DNA from: Prevotella sp. E9-3
GTDB lineage: Bacteria > Bacteroidota > Bacteroidia > Bacteroidales > Bacteroidaceae
Assembly: GCF_022024015.1 (NCBI RefSeq)
Contig: NZ_CP091786.1
Coordinates: 3,224,001 to 3,288,000, forward strand
Reading direction: 5' to 3'
DNA length: 64,000 nucleotides
Part shown: piece by piece, positions 54,501 to 62,879 of the stretch
How the letters are laid out: each line of letters begins with the position of its first letter
How positions within the stretch are numbered: the stretch's first letter is position 1
Translations under genes and position numbers: made by a program
The notes under the pieces: generated by a model
Databases searched by the model: none
Told to the model about the DNA's origin: nothing
The model's input: the letters and a program-made list of their open reading frames with translations, nothing else

Positions 54501-56269
54501 TCGCCTGCACGCACCACAATCTCTTCACGCCAGTCGCCTATGATATCGCCTAAGAAACCAGGATTGTTTTTGGATGAATTGTTCAAATTGCCTTCACCCA
54601 TCCAACAACGGCTGCCATCATAGCTCCTGCCACTATGCACTTCTTTCTGACCAGGAGCCTTATAGACACAGGGCGAACGCTCTACGCCTGGAGAATCCAT
54701 GAACTCGTCGAGCAGGTCGCCATCCCAATAGACGCGCATATTCAAATAGTCATCGTTAGCCATATTGACACCGGTAATCACACGGTCGGCGGTCAGACTG
54801 ATAGCATCCATGCCATAAGTGAGGCCAACGGCTCCGGGATAGGAGTTCAGGAAATTGCCTGCCATACAACGGCCCTGGTCGGCACCCGAACCTGTGCTGA
54901 AACGCAAGGTTGAGGTAGTTGCATCGATATAGGCAATACCTGGCACATAAGCACTCTCCAAACAAACGAATTGTTCCATTCCCCAACGATAGGGGTCAAG
55001 ATCACCGCAATGCTGTGCATCGCCATGTCCGAAACCTGTAGTGGACAGTCCATAGCCGGTATCATCAATCATCATCGAACCGAACACGATTTCGTCACGC
55101 CCATCCAAATCGACATCGGCAATGGCAAAATTATGGAAACCATTACCAAACCAAGGTGAACTGCCATCATAGCAGTTCCAGCGCCAGCGCTGGGTCAGCT
55201 GATGGGTTGCAGGATCAACGTCAAGTGCACAGAACTTATGTCGGCTATAACAACCGCGCCCTAAGAAAATGCTGGGTTTACGACCATCCAGATAGGGGGC
55301 GCCGAAATAATGCTTTGTGGCACGATGGCCCGTATCGTTCTTACCCCACACAGTGGTGTAATCGCTCTCGCCCTGTTCATAGCGGGGCAACGGATAGGCC
55401 TGAGGTGTCCAGTTGTCGGAACCATCCCAACCATAAGGTTCGCCGGTCTCACCATTTATATATAATAGGTATTCATTGCCTTCACGGGTGTATTCATCGC
55501 GAGGAGCAAAATAGTTCATATTACCAATATTGATAGCCTTACCCGATTTGGTATGGATAATCATATTGTCGGCACCACGCATCAATGCCTCGGCCTTGCC
55601 GTCACCATCCCAGTCGTAGAGAATAAGGTCGAACTGCTCGTCAGGGCCAGCCATCAGGTTGGGTCCCATATCAATCCACCACAGACGGGTGCCGTCCATT
55701 TTATAACACTCATGAAGATTGAAATGGGTTGTGTTTGCAGTGGTGTTCAGACTTCCGGTATCGTTGCGGCGTTTTACCACAAATTCCATCTGACCGTCTC
55801 CATCTACATCAGCCACGGAACAATCGTTCAAGGTATAGCCGGACGACACGTTTCCGTCGCGCCCAACAACTTCCTTTACTGGAATGTCCCAATACTGATG
55901 GGGCCAAGGGGTAACTTCGACAGAAGCCTGGAGTGACACTTCCTGACCTTTAACCACAGGGACCACCTTATACTTGCTGGAAGCATTTCCGCTGTTGTCC
56001 TGATAATTGGTGACAGAAAGAGGTGCACTGTTCACCTTCGTACCATTACGATACAGATTGTACTTTGTATCATAATAGTCGGTGGCCAGTTTGCGCCAAG
56101 ACACGAAATTGCCGGTACCGGTGGTACCATAGCGTGAATCCTGTCCGGTTTTATCGCCTTGTGGAATAGCAACTAAACCACGCGACAGTTTATCAGCAAC
56201 TCGCTGAGCCTGTGCAGTAGAGAACATGAACAGGCCCACGAATGACATCATTAATAATCGTTTCATCAT
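51566..56269 (-). CDS. Rhamnogalacturonan lyase (PL11) with beta-solenoid extension and T9SS tail
   Basis: Exported protein of 1567 residues (signal peptide about 1-21). Residues about 22-640 form a PL11 rhamnogalacturonan lyase: ADKLSRGLVAIPQGD, YNLYRNGTKVN, a propeller with calcium loops DVDGDGQMEFVVKRRND, DWDGDGKAEALMRGADN and DVDLDGRDEIVFGSM, and LGDIIGDWREEIVVR. It should cut rhamnogalacturonan I by beta-elimination. From about 690 to 1440 are autotransporter-type beta-strand repeats (VVKNGKGRVTFNNWNNTGNT, TGNTDVWNGTLQFDG), unusual for PL11 enzymes, which are typically about 600 residues. The last 80 residues (VYTLGGTLLGTITT ... GTYIIKVHDG) are a T9SS sorting domain. Own promoter at 56330. 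Confidence 0.92.
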   Translation of the reverse strand: MMKRLLMMSFVGLFMFSTAQAQRVADKLSRGLVAIPQGDKTGQDSRYGTTGTGNFVSWRKLATDYYDTKYNLYRNGTKVNSAPLSVTNYQDNSGNASSKYKVVPVVKGQEVSLQASVEVTPWPHQYWDIPVKEVVGRDGNVSSGYTLNDCSVADVDGDGQMEFVVKRRNDTGSLNTTANTTHFNLHECYKMDGTRLWWIDMGPNLMAGPDEQFDLILYDWDGDGKAEALMRGADNMIIHTKSGKAINIGNMNYFAPRDEYTREGNEYLLYINGETGEPYGWDGSDNWTPQAYPLPRYEQGESDYTTVWGKNDTGHRATKHYFGAPYLDGRKPSIFLGRGCYSRHKFCALDVDPATHQLTQRWRWNCYDGSSPWFGNGFHNFAIADVDLDGRDEIVFGSMMIDDTGYGLSTTGFGHGDAQHCGDLDPYRWGMEQFVCLESAYVPGIAYIDATTSTLRFSTGSGADQGRCMAGNFLNSYPGAVGLTYGMDAISLTADRVITGVNMANDDYLNMRVYWDGDLLDEFMDSPGVERSPCVYKAPGQKEVHSGRSYDGSRCWMGEGNLNNSSKNNPGFLGDIIGDWREEIVVRAGDRLRIYTTSYESPWAITTLWADHEYRNAMTWQSVGYNQPPHPSFFLGELEGITKEPPAVVLEGRTEVSNGGTITTTDDHLLVSGYEDHTITVQDGAAPWVLTVNAPAWVKGSGSRQATSSTPKLPKQTVESFTTTFTGGAFGGATRLVKQGEGTMVLPNVVEKHTGNTDVWNGTLQFDGTMESSPVWLNRHTTLISNGGKFLGGLKAEYNATIFVGGKEHTGSLTVSTLDLNFGARLVMDITESATPGSTEGIDQLAITKLVVKTTDWSYGPRYKAPVIEFKTAGTLADGIYDLGTVGSVEGDVSALNLEGLGDNVTSALSIEEGHLKLKIEVMRESDIVTWNGTQGNNVWEQAVSEVFLRQGESAYSANGDDVIFNDEAANTSVTIKGRVTPRSVTFNNETKNYTINGDSIVGGAPIVKNGKGRVTFNNWNNTGNTTINGGTVIVSMLANNTGQRFGSLGNSASAIQLNDGATLQTNGVIITDQQLNVNGSVTVNVPSGKSVIFNKGIKGTGAIVTKAGSGSMEMMTGNTFARLIAKAGTVRSNHNSSVIDQTPSVVEFQGGVLEGANREATPYLTNNSDFVVNEGREGTFYAAFGGTYTGKLTGSGTFNVYTGGIRCYFDGDWSEFEGTIHTYKQNRQNKKSYDPIWAFRNSKGLPNARLYTHKDVRVSNEGKDIELGSVFGDGTLVGSGKWILGTNNQDLMLNTEIGVTYSRQDPYGGTIAKSTSPVVKRGTGILSIMVPGNINGALTVEQGTVAFNDAALNTLLIGSNALTVQNGGCASGQGLLNTLNVMSGGQLVPSASEFGDEVPGTIKTQALLNLRAGSTATFLLSKNANSTLQAAMLYVNGTVKVKLMNGYTPQLNDEFTLWTVNSTFKYAPTFDLPALPDGLYWDTSGLNNTTGVLRITDNPEAGVGSIASKSPVDCQVYTLGGTLLGTITTTKAEAALQARQLAKTAGTYIIKVHDGHRMETQKLVVK

Positions 56270-56329
56270 GATGATTTTTTAAGCAGTTAGTAATAATCAG
56301 TCGTTTAAAATAAGATACAGTATCGGCTG

Positions 56330-56337
56330 CAAAAATA
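56330..56337 (-). promoter_or_regulatory. -7 promoter element for PL11 gene (TATTTTTG)
   Basis: The complement fits TAnnTTTG, 61 bp before the start codon. Confidence 0.65.
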
Positions 56338-56402
56338 GTAAAAAAAACTATTCATGCACTATATTATTTGATAAAATACTGAAATTTTTAAGCTAAAGCC
56401 GA

Positions 56403-59216
56403 TTATTTAGCACGCAGTAGATGGCCATCGCGGGTGACGCCGGCTGCCGATATTTTGATTCGGGTCGGCTTGCTGTTGTTATAGAATACGGCGGTGAAAC
56501 GGCCTTCCTCATCGGTCACGACATTGGGATTCCAATAGAGTGTCCGTCGATAGTCGGTAGGCTCTTGAGGCACACGTTGGCTATAGTCGGGCTGGTAAAA
56601 CTCTTCAGGAGCATTAAAGCCATGCAGAATGATATGACGGTCGCGATAGGTAAGCTGCGTGGCGTCAGCAGGAATGGGGACTAACTCTACAATGGCATCG
56701 GCCGAATAGCGTTCCTCAACCATGGTAGAGTCTTCTAAACGGGGTTCGAAATCGGCAAAAACCCGAATATTCTGCAGACGTTTCAGTTTCAGTTTACGAT
56801 AGAGTGACTGCGAAGTACGATTGGCACGGAACAGTCCAGCTCGCTCTGCATCGGTTCCTAATGCAAAGGGGGAGTAGTTGCGGTAATAAACGGCACCATC
56901 AATACGCCCATCTACATGAAAAGCATTGTAACGGTTCATGTTGCCATACAGATAACGGCACACCTGGACAGGGAACTGGCGCATATCCAACTTTCCGAAC
57001 GAAAGACCCCGGTCGGTTATCTCGTTGTAAAGGTCATAGGCATCCATCACAAAGGCAGGTTTCTTCCAGTCAACCGCACGGCGACCACGACGCTTGCCTT
57101 TTACGCTGACACCATCCAACTGATGGACATCGTTCTCCATAGAGAGGTCGGAGAGGGTATCAACAAGTAAATCTTCAAAAACATCGGGCTGATGATTCTC
57201 ATAATAGTCATAAGGATGGGTGAAGACTGGATGGAAAATGTCACGCTTCACATAGAAATCGGGAAAGGCATCTTCATCGAACACGGCAGCATCTTTACGC
57301 AAAAGCATGCTCTTACGAATAGAGTCATTCTTTTTATAGGCTTTCATGTTCAGATAACAGTTACCATAGAAGGGAGGTATCTGAAAAAGGAAGCGTCCCT
57401 TTTTGGTTTCCTGAACAGAACCGGCCACTTGATTATCGATAATCACCTCAGCTTCGATAAGTACTTCATGGCGCAGATTACCATGATTTACACCAACATT
57501 GGCATTGGCATCGCCAATAGTACCATATTCAATATCGTCGGAAGGCGTATCGGGTACTGGACTGGAATCCTCGGTAGAGATCGTTTCGCTCTCTTCTTCA
57601 GCATCGGTGAAAGGATCTACATAATCTTCAGGACTATCTATTTTGCGGGCATGAAACCCTACCCCATCCTGCCAACTGCCAATTTCATCAGGCTCAACAG
57701 GATTCAGAGCAAGCATCTTATAGACAGAGCCCTCCACTGTGAGGGAGCGTTCTGGTGCATAGCGTAAACGTAATGTACTGTCTGACAATTCTTTCCAATT
57801 ATACTTACGCCACCCCTGTACCATCATCAGTTGGTCCAGATGAAGACGATGCTGAGCGTCGTCAGCCTCAAAATAATAGGAGGGTTTTGCGATAAAACCG
57901 CGCAATTCACTTGAAAGCAGCAAATCGGTCATGATATCGCCGTCATCGTAGGAGGGTTCGTCGGTGTTGGTGTCACGAACAGAAAGTGAGAAGACGGTTG
58001 CACCATTCACGCTTTCGCACGTCACAGGCAACTCAATCCGTTCATAAGGTGCATAGGTGTGAGTTGATTCGGCAGTAGTCGTCACTCGATTGCTTTCCAA
58101 ATCATGATGATTTACAAAAAAAAGACGATCGGCAAGGATATGTCCCTCATCATCAAAAACAGTCAGATTATTGACGCCCGTAGGCAGCTCGTTCATCGGC
58201 AACTGCAGTTCAACGGTGCCTGACGCATCAAAGGCGATTCGCTGGAAATGCTTCAAAGCGCCACGACATAGTACTGACAATGCATAACTATGATGAGCAG
58301 ACAACTGCTGACCACGTAGGATGACTCGCCCATTATCCAATCGGAGCGAAAGGCCTGCCTTTTCCACTTTAGGGAGCGAGAAGTGATATTGTTTTCCATG
58401 CCAGGTGAAAAGGGCCTTGAACTTATTGCCTTGAGGAGTGATGAGAAAGGTGCCCCGGCCCATATAGTCGGTCTTGAGAGTCTGTACCTGTTGGCCATCG
58501 GTTTCAATAGTGCCACTAATAGAAACGGCTGCGCCTAACTGGTCAACGGCGTCAAAAGCAACTTTATTCTCTACACCGTCTATCAGATGGCCTCCTTCGG
58601 GATAGAATGTCACAACAAGTTCTTCCTTTTTTGGCTTCGTCAAGCGTTGTTTGGGACGCTGATACATACGGCGGACATCATAGTCACCTGGTTGTTCGGG
58701 CTTACTGTAAATGGGTAACACGCGTGAATAGAGTCCATCCCACATGCGGAAATAGTCGGCAGCCATCTGCTTATTATAGAACAACCAGGTATCTGGCGTG
58801 CTATATCGGTGATGCCTGACATTGAAATTCAGATTCCAACGGGTATAGGCGCGCAGTTCATAATAGCCAGAATAGAGTGAGTCCTTCAGTGCAAACTGTC
58901 CACAGGTATATCCTTGCGCATTGACCACAATAGTCTGTCGCTCAACCAGTAGTCCGTCTGGCGACAACAATTCTACATATAGAAGCCGACTCAAATCTGT
59001 GGGCTGAAGATTATCGGCTCGCACTACATAAGCCTTGAACCACAAGGTGTCGCCCACAAAATAACAGGTGTTATCAGCGTGTAAATAGACTTTTTCCTGC
59101 ACACGAGATTGACTGGTGTACTCTAATACTTGATGAATATCATCAATTCCATCGGCATAAGCGACAACCGATAGTATGCAAAAAAGAATTACGGAAAAGA
59201 ATCTTTTGAAAATCAT
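56403..59216 (-). CDS. Exported MG2/TonB-plug-like protein
   Basis: Protein of 937 residues with a signal peptide (about 1-22, VVAYAD). Residues about 35-140 resemble an alpha-2-macroglobulin MG2 domain (EKVYLHADNTCYFVGDTLWF, then YSGYYELRAYTRW). Further beta-sandwich domains follow. Near 720-830 there is a plug-like segment (LDGVSVKGKRRGRRAVDW, then YLYGNMNRYNAFHVDGRIDG). The end is RFTAVFYNNSKPTRIKISAAG. Such proteins are common in Bacteroidales, often annotated as hypothetical or TonB-receptor-like; the function is unknown. The start codon lies inside a 33-bp tandem repeat that separates it from the upstream histidine kinase gene. Confidence 0.8.
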   Translation of the reverse strand: MIFKRFFSVILFCILSVVAYADGIDDIHQVLEYTSQSRVQEKVYLHADNTCYFVGDTLWFKAYVVRADNLQPTDLSRLLYVELLSPDGLLVERQTIVVNAQGYTCGQFALKDSLYSGYYELRAYTRWNLNFNVRHHRYSTPDTWLFYNKQMAADYFRMWDGLYSRVLPIYSKPEQPGDYDVRRMYQRPKQRLTKPKKEELVVTFYPEGGHLIDGVENKVAFDAVDQLGAAVSISGTIETDGQQVQTLKTDYMGRGTFLITPQGNKFKALFTWHGKQYHFSLPKVEKAGLSLRLDNGRVILRGQQLSAHHSYALSVLCRGALKHFQRIAFDASGTVELQLPMNELPTGVNNLTVFDDEGHILADRLFFVNHHDLESNRVTTTAESTHTYAPYERIELPVTCESVNGATVFSLSVRDTNTDEPSYDDGDIMTDLLLSSELRGFIAKPSYYFEADDAQHRLHLDQLMMVQGWRKYNWKELSDSTLRLRYAPERSLTVEGSVYKMLALNPVEPDEIGSWQDGVGFHARKIDSPEDYVDPFTDAEEESETISTEDSSPVPDTPSDDIEYGTIGDANANVGVNHGNLRHEVLIEAEVIIDNQVAGSVQETKKGRFLFQIPPFYGNCYLNMKAYKKNDSIRKSMLLRKDAAVFDEDAFPDFYVKRDIFHPVFTHPYDYYENHQPDVFEDLLVDTLSDLSMENDVHQLDGVSVKGKRRGRRAVDWKKPAFVMDAYDLYNEITDRGLSFGKLDMRQFPVQVCRYLYGNMNRYNAFHVDGRIDGAVYYRNYSPFALGTDAERAGLFRANRTSQSLYRKLKLKRLQNIRVFADFEPRLEDSTMVEERYSADAIVELVPIPADATQLTYRDRHIILHGFNAPEEFYQPDYSQRVPQEPTDYRRTLYWNPNVVTDEEGRFTAVFYNNSKPTRIKISAAGVTRDGHLLRAK

Positions 59217-59331
59217 AGCATTAGAATACCGAATCTACAGGAACATCATAGCATTGCAATACCGAATCTACAGGTATATCATAGAATTGCAATACTGAAT
59301 CTACAGGTATATCATAGCATTGCAATATGTG
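59212..59331. repeat. 33-bp tandem repeat spanning a stop/start junction
   Basis: Units begin at 59212, 59245, 59278 and 59311 (3.6 copies, exact 33-bp period, few differences). Each unit carries ATGA on the minus strand. In the last copy (unit 1) this is the start of the MG2 gene, and in unit 4 it is the kinase stop TGA. Confidence 0.92.
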
Positions 59332-61072
59332 GAAGAGTTACCACGAAACGAGCTCCATTCTTATAACTGGTATCCAGTATCAGGTCACCATGCAGACGAA
59401 GGGTCATAGCACGTGCTAAAGAAAGTCCTAAGCCAAGACCAATCTTGAAACTGTCTAATTTTTCAAAACGAACGAACACACGCTCAGCATCTTCATCAGA
59501 GATACCACAACCGGTATCTTCTACCACGAACTGAATAGACTCGTTCTTTTTCTTAACAATCAAACGAATCTCACCCTCGTCAGTATATTTAATTGCATTG
59601 CTGAGAAGAGCATTCAGCACCTTAGTCAACAACATAAGATTGGTGAACAGCACAACATCGTCGGCCACCTCACTCTTCATCACAAGTTCTACTCCTTTGT
59701 TGGTATGATTATAGTGCTGCCTCACTAACTTGTGAGCCAAGTCTGTACATACCACTCTATCGGTCAGCTCGTATTGACGTGTGGAATCAAGAATTGACAA
59801 ATCGAGCAATTCATCGACCAACGAAACAATCAACTGGGTATTTTCCTGCATCTGAGAAGCCAGATGGTGACGCTCTACAGCATTCAGATTATAGTCGGAA
59901 TCGGTAAGTACTTGAGCAAAACCATTCACAATATTCAGCGGAGTACGAATTTCGTGACTGATATTGCTGATAAAGGCCGACTTCATACGGTCGCTTTCCA
60001 AAGCCATATCACGTGCTATACGCAATTCCTTCACCTGATGACGACGGGCAATGGCCAGCAAAGAAAGCAACAGAATAATTGCCAACAAACCCAGCATCAC
60101 TGTAACAAGGGTGATGATGCGCTGATGCGATGTCTCACGCTTTGCTTCATAGAGATCCAGCTCGTTTTGAATACCTTGCATACTGTTGCTCAGGATAATA
60201 GCATCCAGAGAGTCTTTGGCTGCCATCTGCTCCTTTCGCATCTCGGCAACTTCTTTCCACTTGCCTACATACTCATAGACAAAAGCTTTCATCTCGGCTT
60301 GATCGGCACGTCCACCACGCTGGTCAATCATCGTCAATGCCTTGTCTATATTACCACGCAACAGATGGTTGTAAATCTCCAGCTCATATCCAAACACGGC
60401 AGTTACACCCTCAGCTTCGCTTTTTTTGTAATCACGATAACCTTCCTGGAAGGCTTTAATATCGCCCAGACGGAAAGCATAAACAGCACGCAAAGCTGCA
60501 ATACTTGTCAGACGTTGCGGAGACGTGGTCATCGAAGCGGCTTTATCCAGCCACTCCATTGCCTTTTGGGGATTAGCGGGAAATTCTTCGTGAGCCAGGT
60601 TCATGCAAATAGTAGGAATACTTTCCAGATAGCCTTCTTGTTCAGCACGTTCCAAAGCTTCCTGATAACACTTACGCGACATTTCAAGATGACCGCAATA
60701 GCTATATACATGGCCTAACATATTGAAAGCCATGAATATCTCACGATCCAGCTTCTGTTCGCTCAATTCCCGGGAAAGTTTAAGAGAAAGGAAATAGGCC
60801 TCAAAAACATATTCTTGATTCAACATGAATACTACCTCATTGCATCGCTGGGTATAGTATTTATGCATATCACCATGAGCCAGCAAATAGTCCTCTAAAC
60901 GATTTACGGCCTTAAAAAAGCGCAGGCTGTCACCTGATTCAAAAGCATTTCCCATATCAAGGTGCAACTCCAAGTATTCAGGATCATCATCCGGAACTAC
61001 TTCAGCTTTTACCTCGAAAGACAGGCAAAGGGAAAGAAGCAAAAAGAAATATTTATAGGGCCTAAGATTCAT
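59312..61072 (-). CDS. TPR-containing membrane histidine kinase
   Basis: Sensor kinase of 586 residues. The signal peptide (about 1-23) is followed by a periplasmic TPR region (about 30-310, for example FMAFNMLGHVYSYCGHLEMSRKCYQEAL) and one TM (about 320-342). The HisKA domain has FISNISHEIRTPLN (His373). The HATPase_c domain has LLSNAIKYTDEG, VEDTGCGISDED, FVRFEKLDSFKIGLGLGLSL. It is complete. No response regulator is adjacent. It is upstream of the MG2 gene; the present 95-bp gap is made of tandem repeats, and the two genes probably once overlapped by ATGA. Promoter at 61095. Confidence 0.92.
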   Translation of the reverse strand: MNLRPYKYFFLLLSLCLSFEVKAEVVPDDDPEYLELHLDMGNAFESGDSLRFFKAVNRLEDYLLAHGDMHKYYTQRCNEVVFMLNQEYVFEAYFLSLKLSRELSEQKLDREIFMAFNMLGHVYSYCGHLEMSRKCYQEALERAEQEGYLESIPTICMNLAHEEFPANPQKAMEWLDKAASMTTSPQRLTSIAALRAVYAFRLGDIKAFQEGYRDYKKSEAEGVTAVFGYELEIYNHLLRGNIDKALTMIDQRGGRADQAEMKAFVYEYVGKWKEVAEMRKEQMAAKDSLDAIILSNSMQGIQNELDLYEAKRETSHQRIITLVTVMLGLLAIILLLSLLAIARRHQVKELRIARDMALESDRMKSAFISNISHEIRTPLNIVNGFAQVLTDSDYNLNAVERHHLASQMQENTQLIVSLVDELLDLSILDSTRQYELTDRVVCTDLAHKLVRQHYNHTNKGVELVMKSEVADDVVLFTNLMLLTKVLNALLSNAIKYTDEGEIRLIVKKKNESIQFVVEDTGCGISDEDAERVFVRFEKLDSFKIGLGLGLSLARAMTLRLHGDLILDTSYKNGARFVVTLPHIAML

Positions 61073-61094
61073 TGTTCATTAGGATTAGTAGCCA

Positions 61095-61102
61095 CAAATA
61101 TA
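61095..61102 (-). promoter_or_regulatory. -7 promoter element for TPR kinase (TATATTTG)
   Basis: The complement is a perfect TAnnTTTG, 22 bp before the start codon. Confidence 0.7.
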
Positions 61103-61185
61103 CTACTAATTCAGAGAAACAGGCTTACAATAAATATTAAAAAAATATAAACTCAAAAATATTCGACAAAAAACACAGGCAAAAA

Positions 61186-62592
61186 TTAGTTTTTCAACCG
61201 AAAAGATGTTTCTATGCTCGACAATTCATCATTAAAAGCCTTATCGACTTTCAATCGCTGCTCAACAGCAGAACAACTGTGAAGAACAGTAGAATGATCA
61301 CGCCCACCTATCAACTGGCCAATTCGGGAAGTGGGCATTTTTGTAAATTTCTGAGCAAGATACATCGAAACCTGACGTGCCTGTACGTATTCACGCTTAC
61401 GACTCTTGCTGAATACGTTCTGCTGAGAGACATTAAAATGCTGACAAACAGTATCAAGAATATCATCAATTGTCAAAGGATGGTCGTCAACCTTTACTGC
61501 ACGCTTTATCACACGCTCGGCCAAACGCATATCAATATTGGAATTATATACGATACTGTAGGCCATCAAAGAATTCACAACTCCTTCCAAGTCGCGCACG
61601 CTACCATTGGCTGTCTCAGCAATGTACTGAATCACCTCGGTAGGAATCTTCAAGCCATCACGACGACATTTCGACTGAAGAATATCCACACGCAACTGTG
61701 TATTAGGTTTCTCAAGTTCAGCAATCAAGCCACATGAGAAACGTGTCAGCATACGGTCTTTCAACCAATTCAAATCAACAGGAGGACGATCACTTGCCAA
61801 AATGATCTGCTTACCCAAACGGAATAAATGGTCGAAGATATAGAAGAAAGTAGCCACTGTTTTCTCAGAAGTGGCCCACTCCTGCACATCGTCAACAATC
61901 AGTACATCGAGACTCTGATAGAAATTGATAAAGTCATTGATTGTATTCTGCAACTTAGCATCCACAAACTGAACCTGGAACAAATGAGCCGAAACGTATA
62001 GAACACGTTTTTTCGGATACATTTTCTTGGTCTGCACACCTATTGCATTGATAAGGTGTGTCTTACCACATCCTGAAGGTCCAAAAATAAAGAATGGATT
62101 GAAAGTTGACTTTCCGGGATGCTCAGCAATAGACAGACCTACTGTACGAGGAAGTTTATTTGAAGCACCTTCTATATAACTATCGAAAGTTTTTCGGGGA
62201 TCCAACTGTGAGTTAATAGGCTGTGGCTGAGCAGCATCCAGCACTGTAGGCGCTTTATTTGCACGAGTAGTAGGCTGAACTTCAAAATCAGCAGGACGTT
62301 CACCTTCTACTTCTTGAACGATGTTGTGCTCCTTATCTGTCACCAAACGATAGGTTAAACGAACGTTAGCGCCAAAACTTACGCCCATAGCCCATCCCAT
62401 CAGTTGTACAAAATGTTGTTCCAGATATTCATAAACGTAAGGACTGGGAACTTGCACCAACACAGTTTTCGTGCCCTCATCGAAATTCTCGAAGACGATG
62501 GGCTCGAACCATGTTTTGAAAATTTGCGCAGAAACATTCTTCTCAATTAATTTGAGGCAGTTGTTCCAAAGCGCCTTGTGATCTTGTTTCAT
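61186..62592 (-). CDS. dnaA: Chromosomal replication initiator DnaA
   Basis: Initiator of 468 residues, normal length. Domain I (about 5-80, LWNNCLKLIEKNVSAQIFKTWFEPI); a variable linker; the AAA+ domain from about 125 with FDSYIEGASNKLPRTVGLSIAE, Walker A GPSGCGKTHLINAIG, Walker B VLIVDDVQEW and sensor DRPPVDLNWLKDRM; and the C-terminal DNA-binding domain with GQLIGGRDHSTVLHSCSAVE. It melts oriC and starts replication. Neither dnaN nor gyrB is adjacent. I found no cluster of DnaA boxes (TTATCCACA) beside it, so the origin is probably elsewhere. Confidence 0.98.
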   Translation of the reverse strand: MKQDHKALWNNCLKLIEKNVSAQIFKTWFEPIVFENFDEGTKTVLVQVPSPYVYEYLEQHFVQLMGWAMGVSFGANVRLTYRLVTDKEHNIVQEVEGERPADFEVQPTTRANKAPTVLDAAQPQPINSQLDPRKTFDSYIEGASNKLPRTVGLSIAEHPGKSTFNPFFIFGPSGCGKTHLINAIGVQTKKMYPKKRVLYVSAHLFQVQFVDAKLQNTINDFINFYQSLDVLIVDDVQEWATSEKTVATFFYIFDHLFRLGKQIILASDRPPVDLNWLKDRMLTRFSCGLIAELEKPNTQLRVDILQSKCRRDGLKIPTEVIQYIAETANGSVRDLEGVVNSLMAYSIVYNSNIDMRLAERVIKRAVKVDDHPLTIDDILDTVCQHFNVSQQNVFSKSRKREYVQARQVSMYLAQKFTKMPTSRIGQLIGGRDHSTVLHSCSAVEQRLKVDKAFNDELSSIETSFRLKN

Positions 62593-62666
62593 CAGGCGAT
62601 GGTGAAAGTTAAATAAATAATGACCTTACGTTAATACACTTTTTAGTTTAGTGTGATTTTGTGTTG

Positions 62667-62674
62667 CAAAGTTC
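62667..62674 (-). promoter_or_regulatory. Possible -7 element for dnaA (GAACTTTG)
   Basis: The complement GAACTTTG keeps the TTTG core but not the leading TA; 75 bp before the start codon. Confidence 0.4.
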
Positions 62675-62780
62675 TGTATTTTTTTTCAAACCTACAAATG
62701 ATATTAAAAATGCCAGCGTGTTTACAATTTGTATAACATTCTAATTATGCGACATTTATGTTGTTTCACGAAGATTTTTT

Positions 62781-62809
62781 AAAAAAAACTGTTGCATATC
62801 AGCAACAGT
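62781..62809 (-). terminator. Terminator after MCE/MlaD gene
   Basis: Stem ACTGTTGC / GCAACAGT with a 6-base loop, followed on the minus strand by eight T. Confidence 0.88.
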
Positions 62810-62879
62810 CTATATTTCAACACATTACAAAAACTCCGTCAACACATTTCATTGATTAACTATTTAGACAAAATATAAT

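Noticed and set aside
59212..59331. 33-bp repeats considered as a CRISPR or att site
   Set aside because: The units are contiguous tandem copies without spacers and contain gene ends. There is no integrase or cas gene nearby.
62762..62777. TGTTTCACG upstream of dnaA as a parS site
   Set aside because: Only the left half of the TGTTTCACGTGAAACA consensus is present. The right half does not match, and parAB are absent.
62593..62879. Origin of replication next to dnaA
   Set aside because: No cluster of DnaA boxes was seen. The gap contains a terminator for the MCE gene and AT-rich sequence only.
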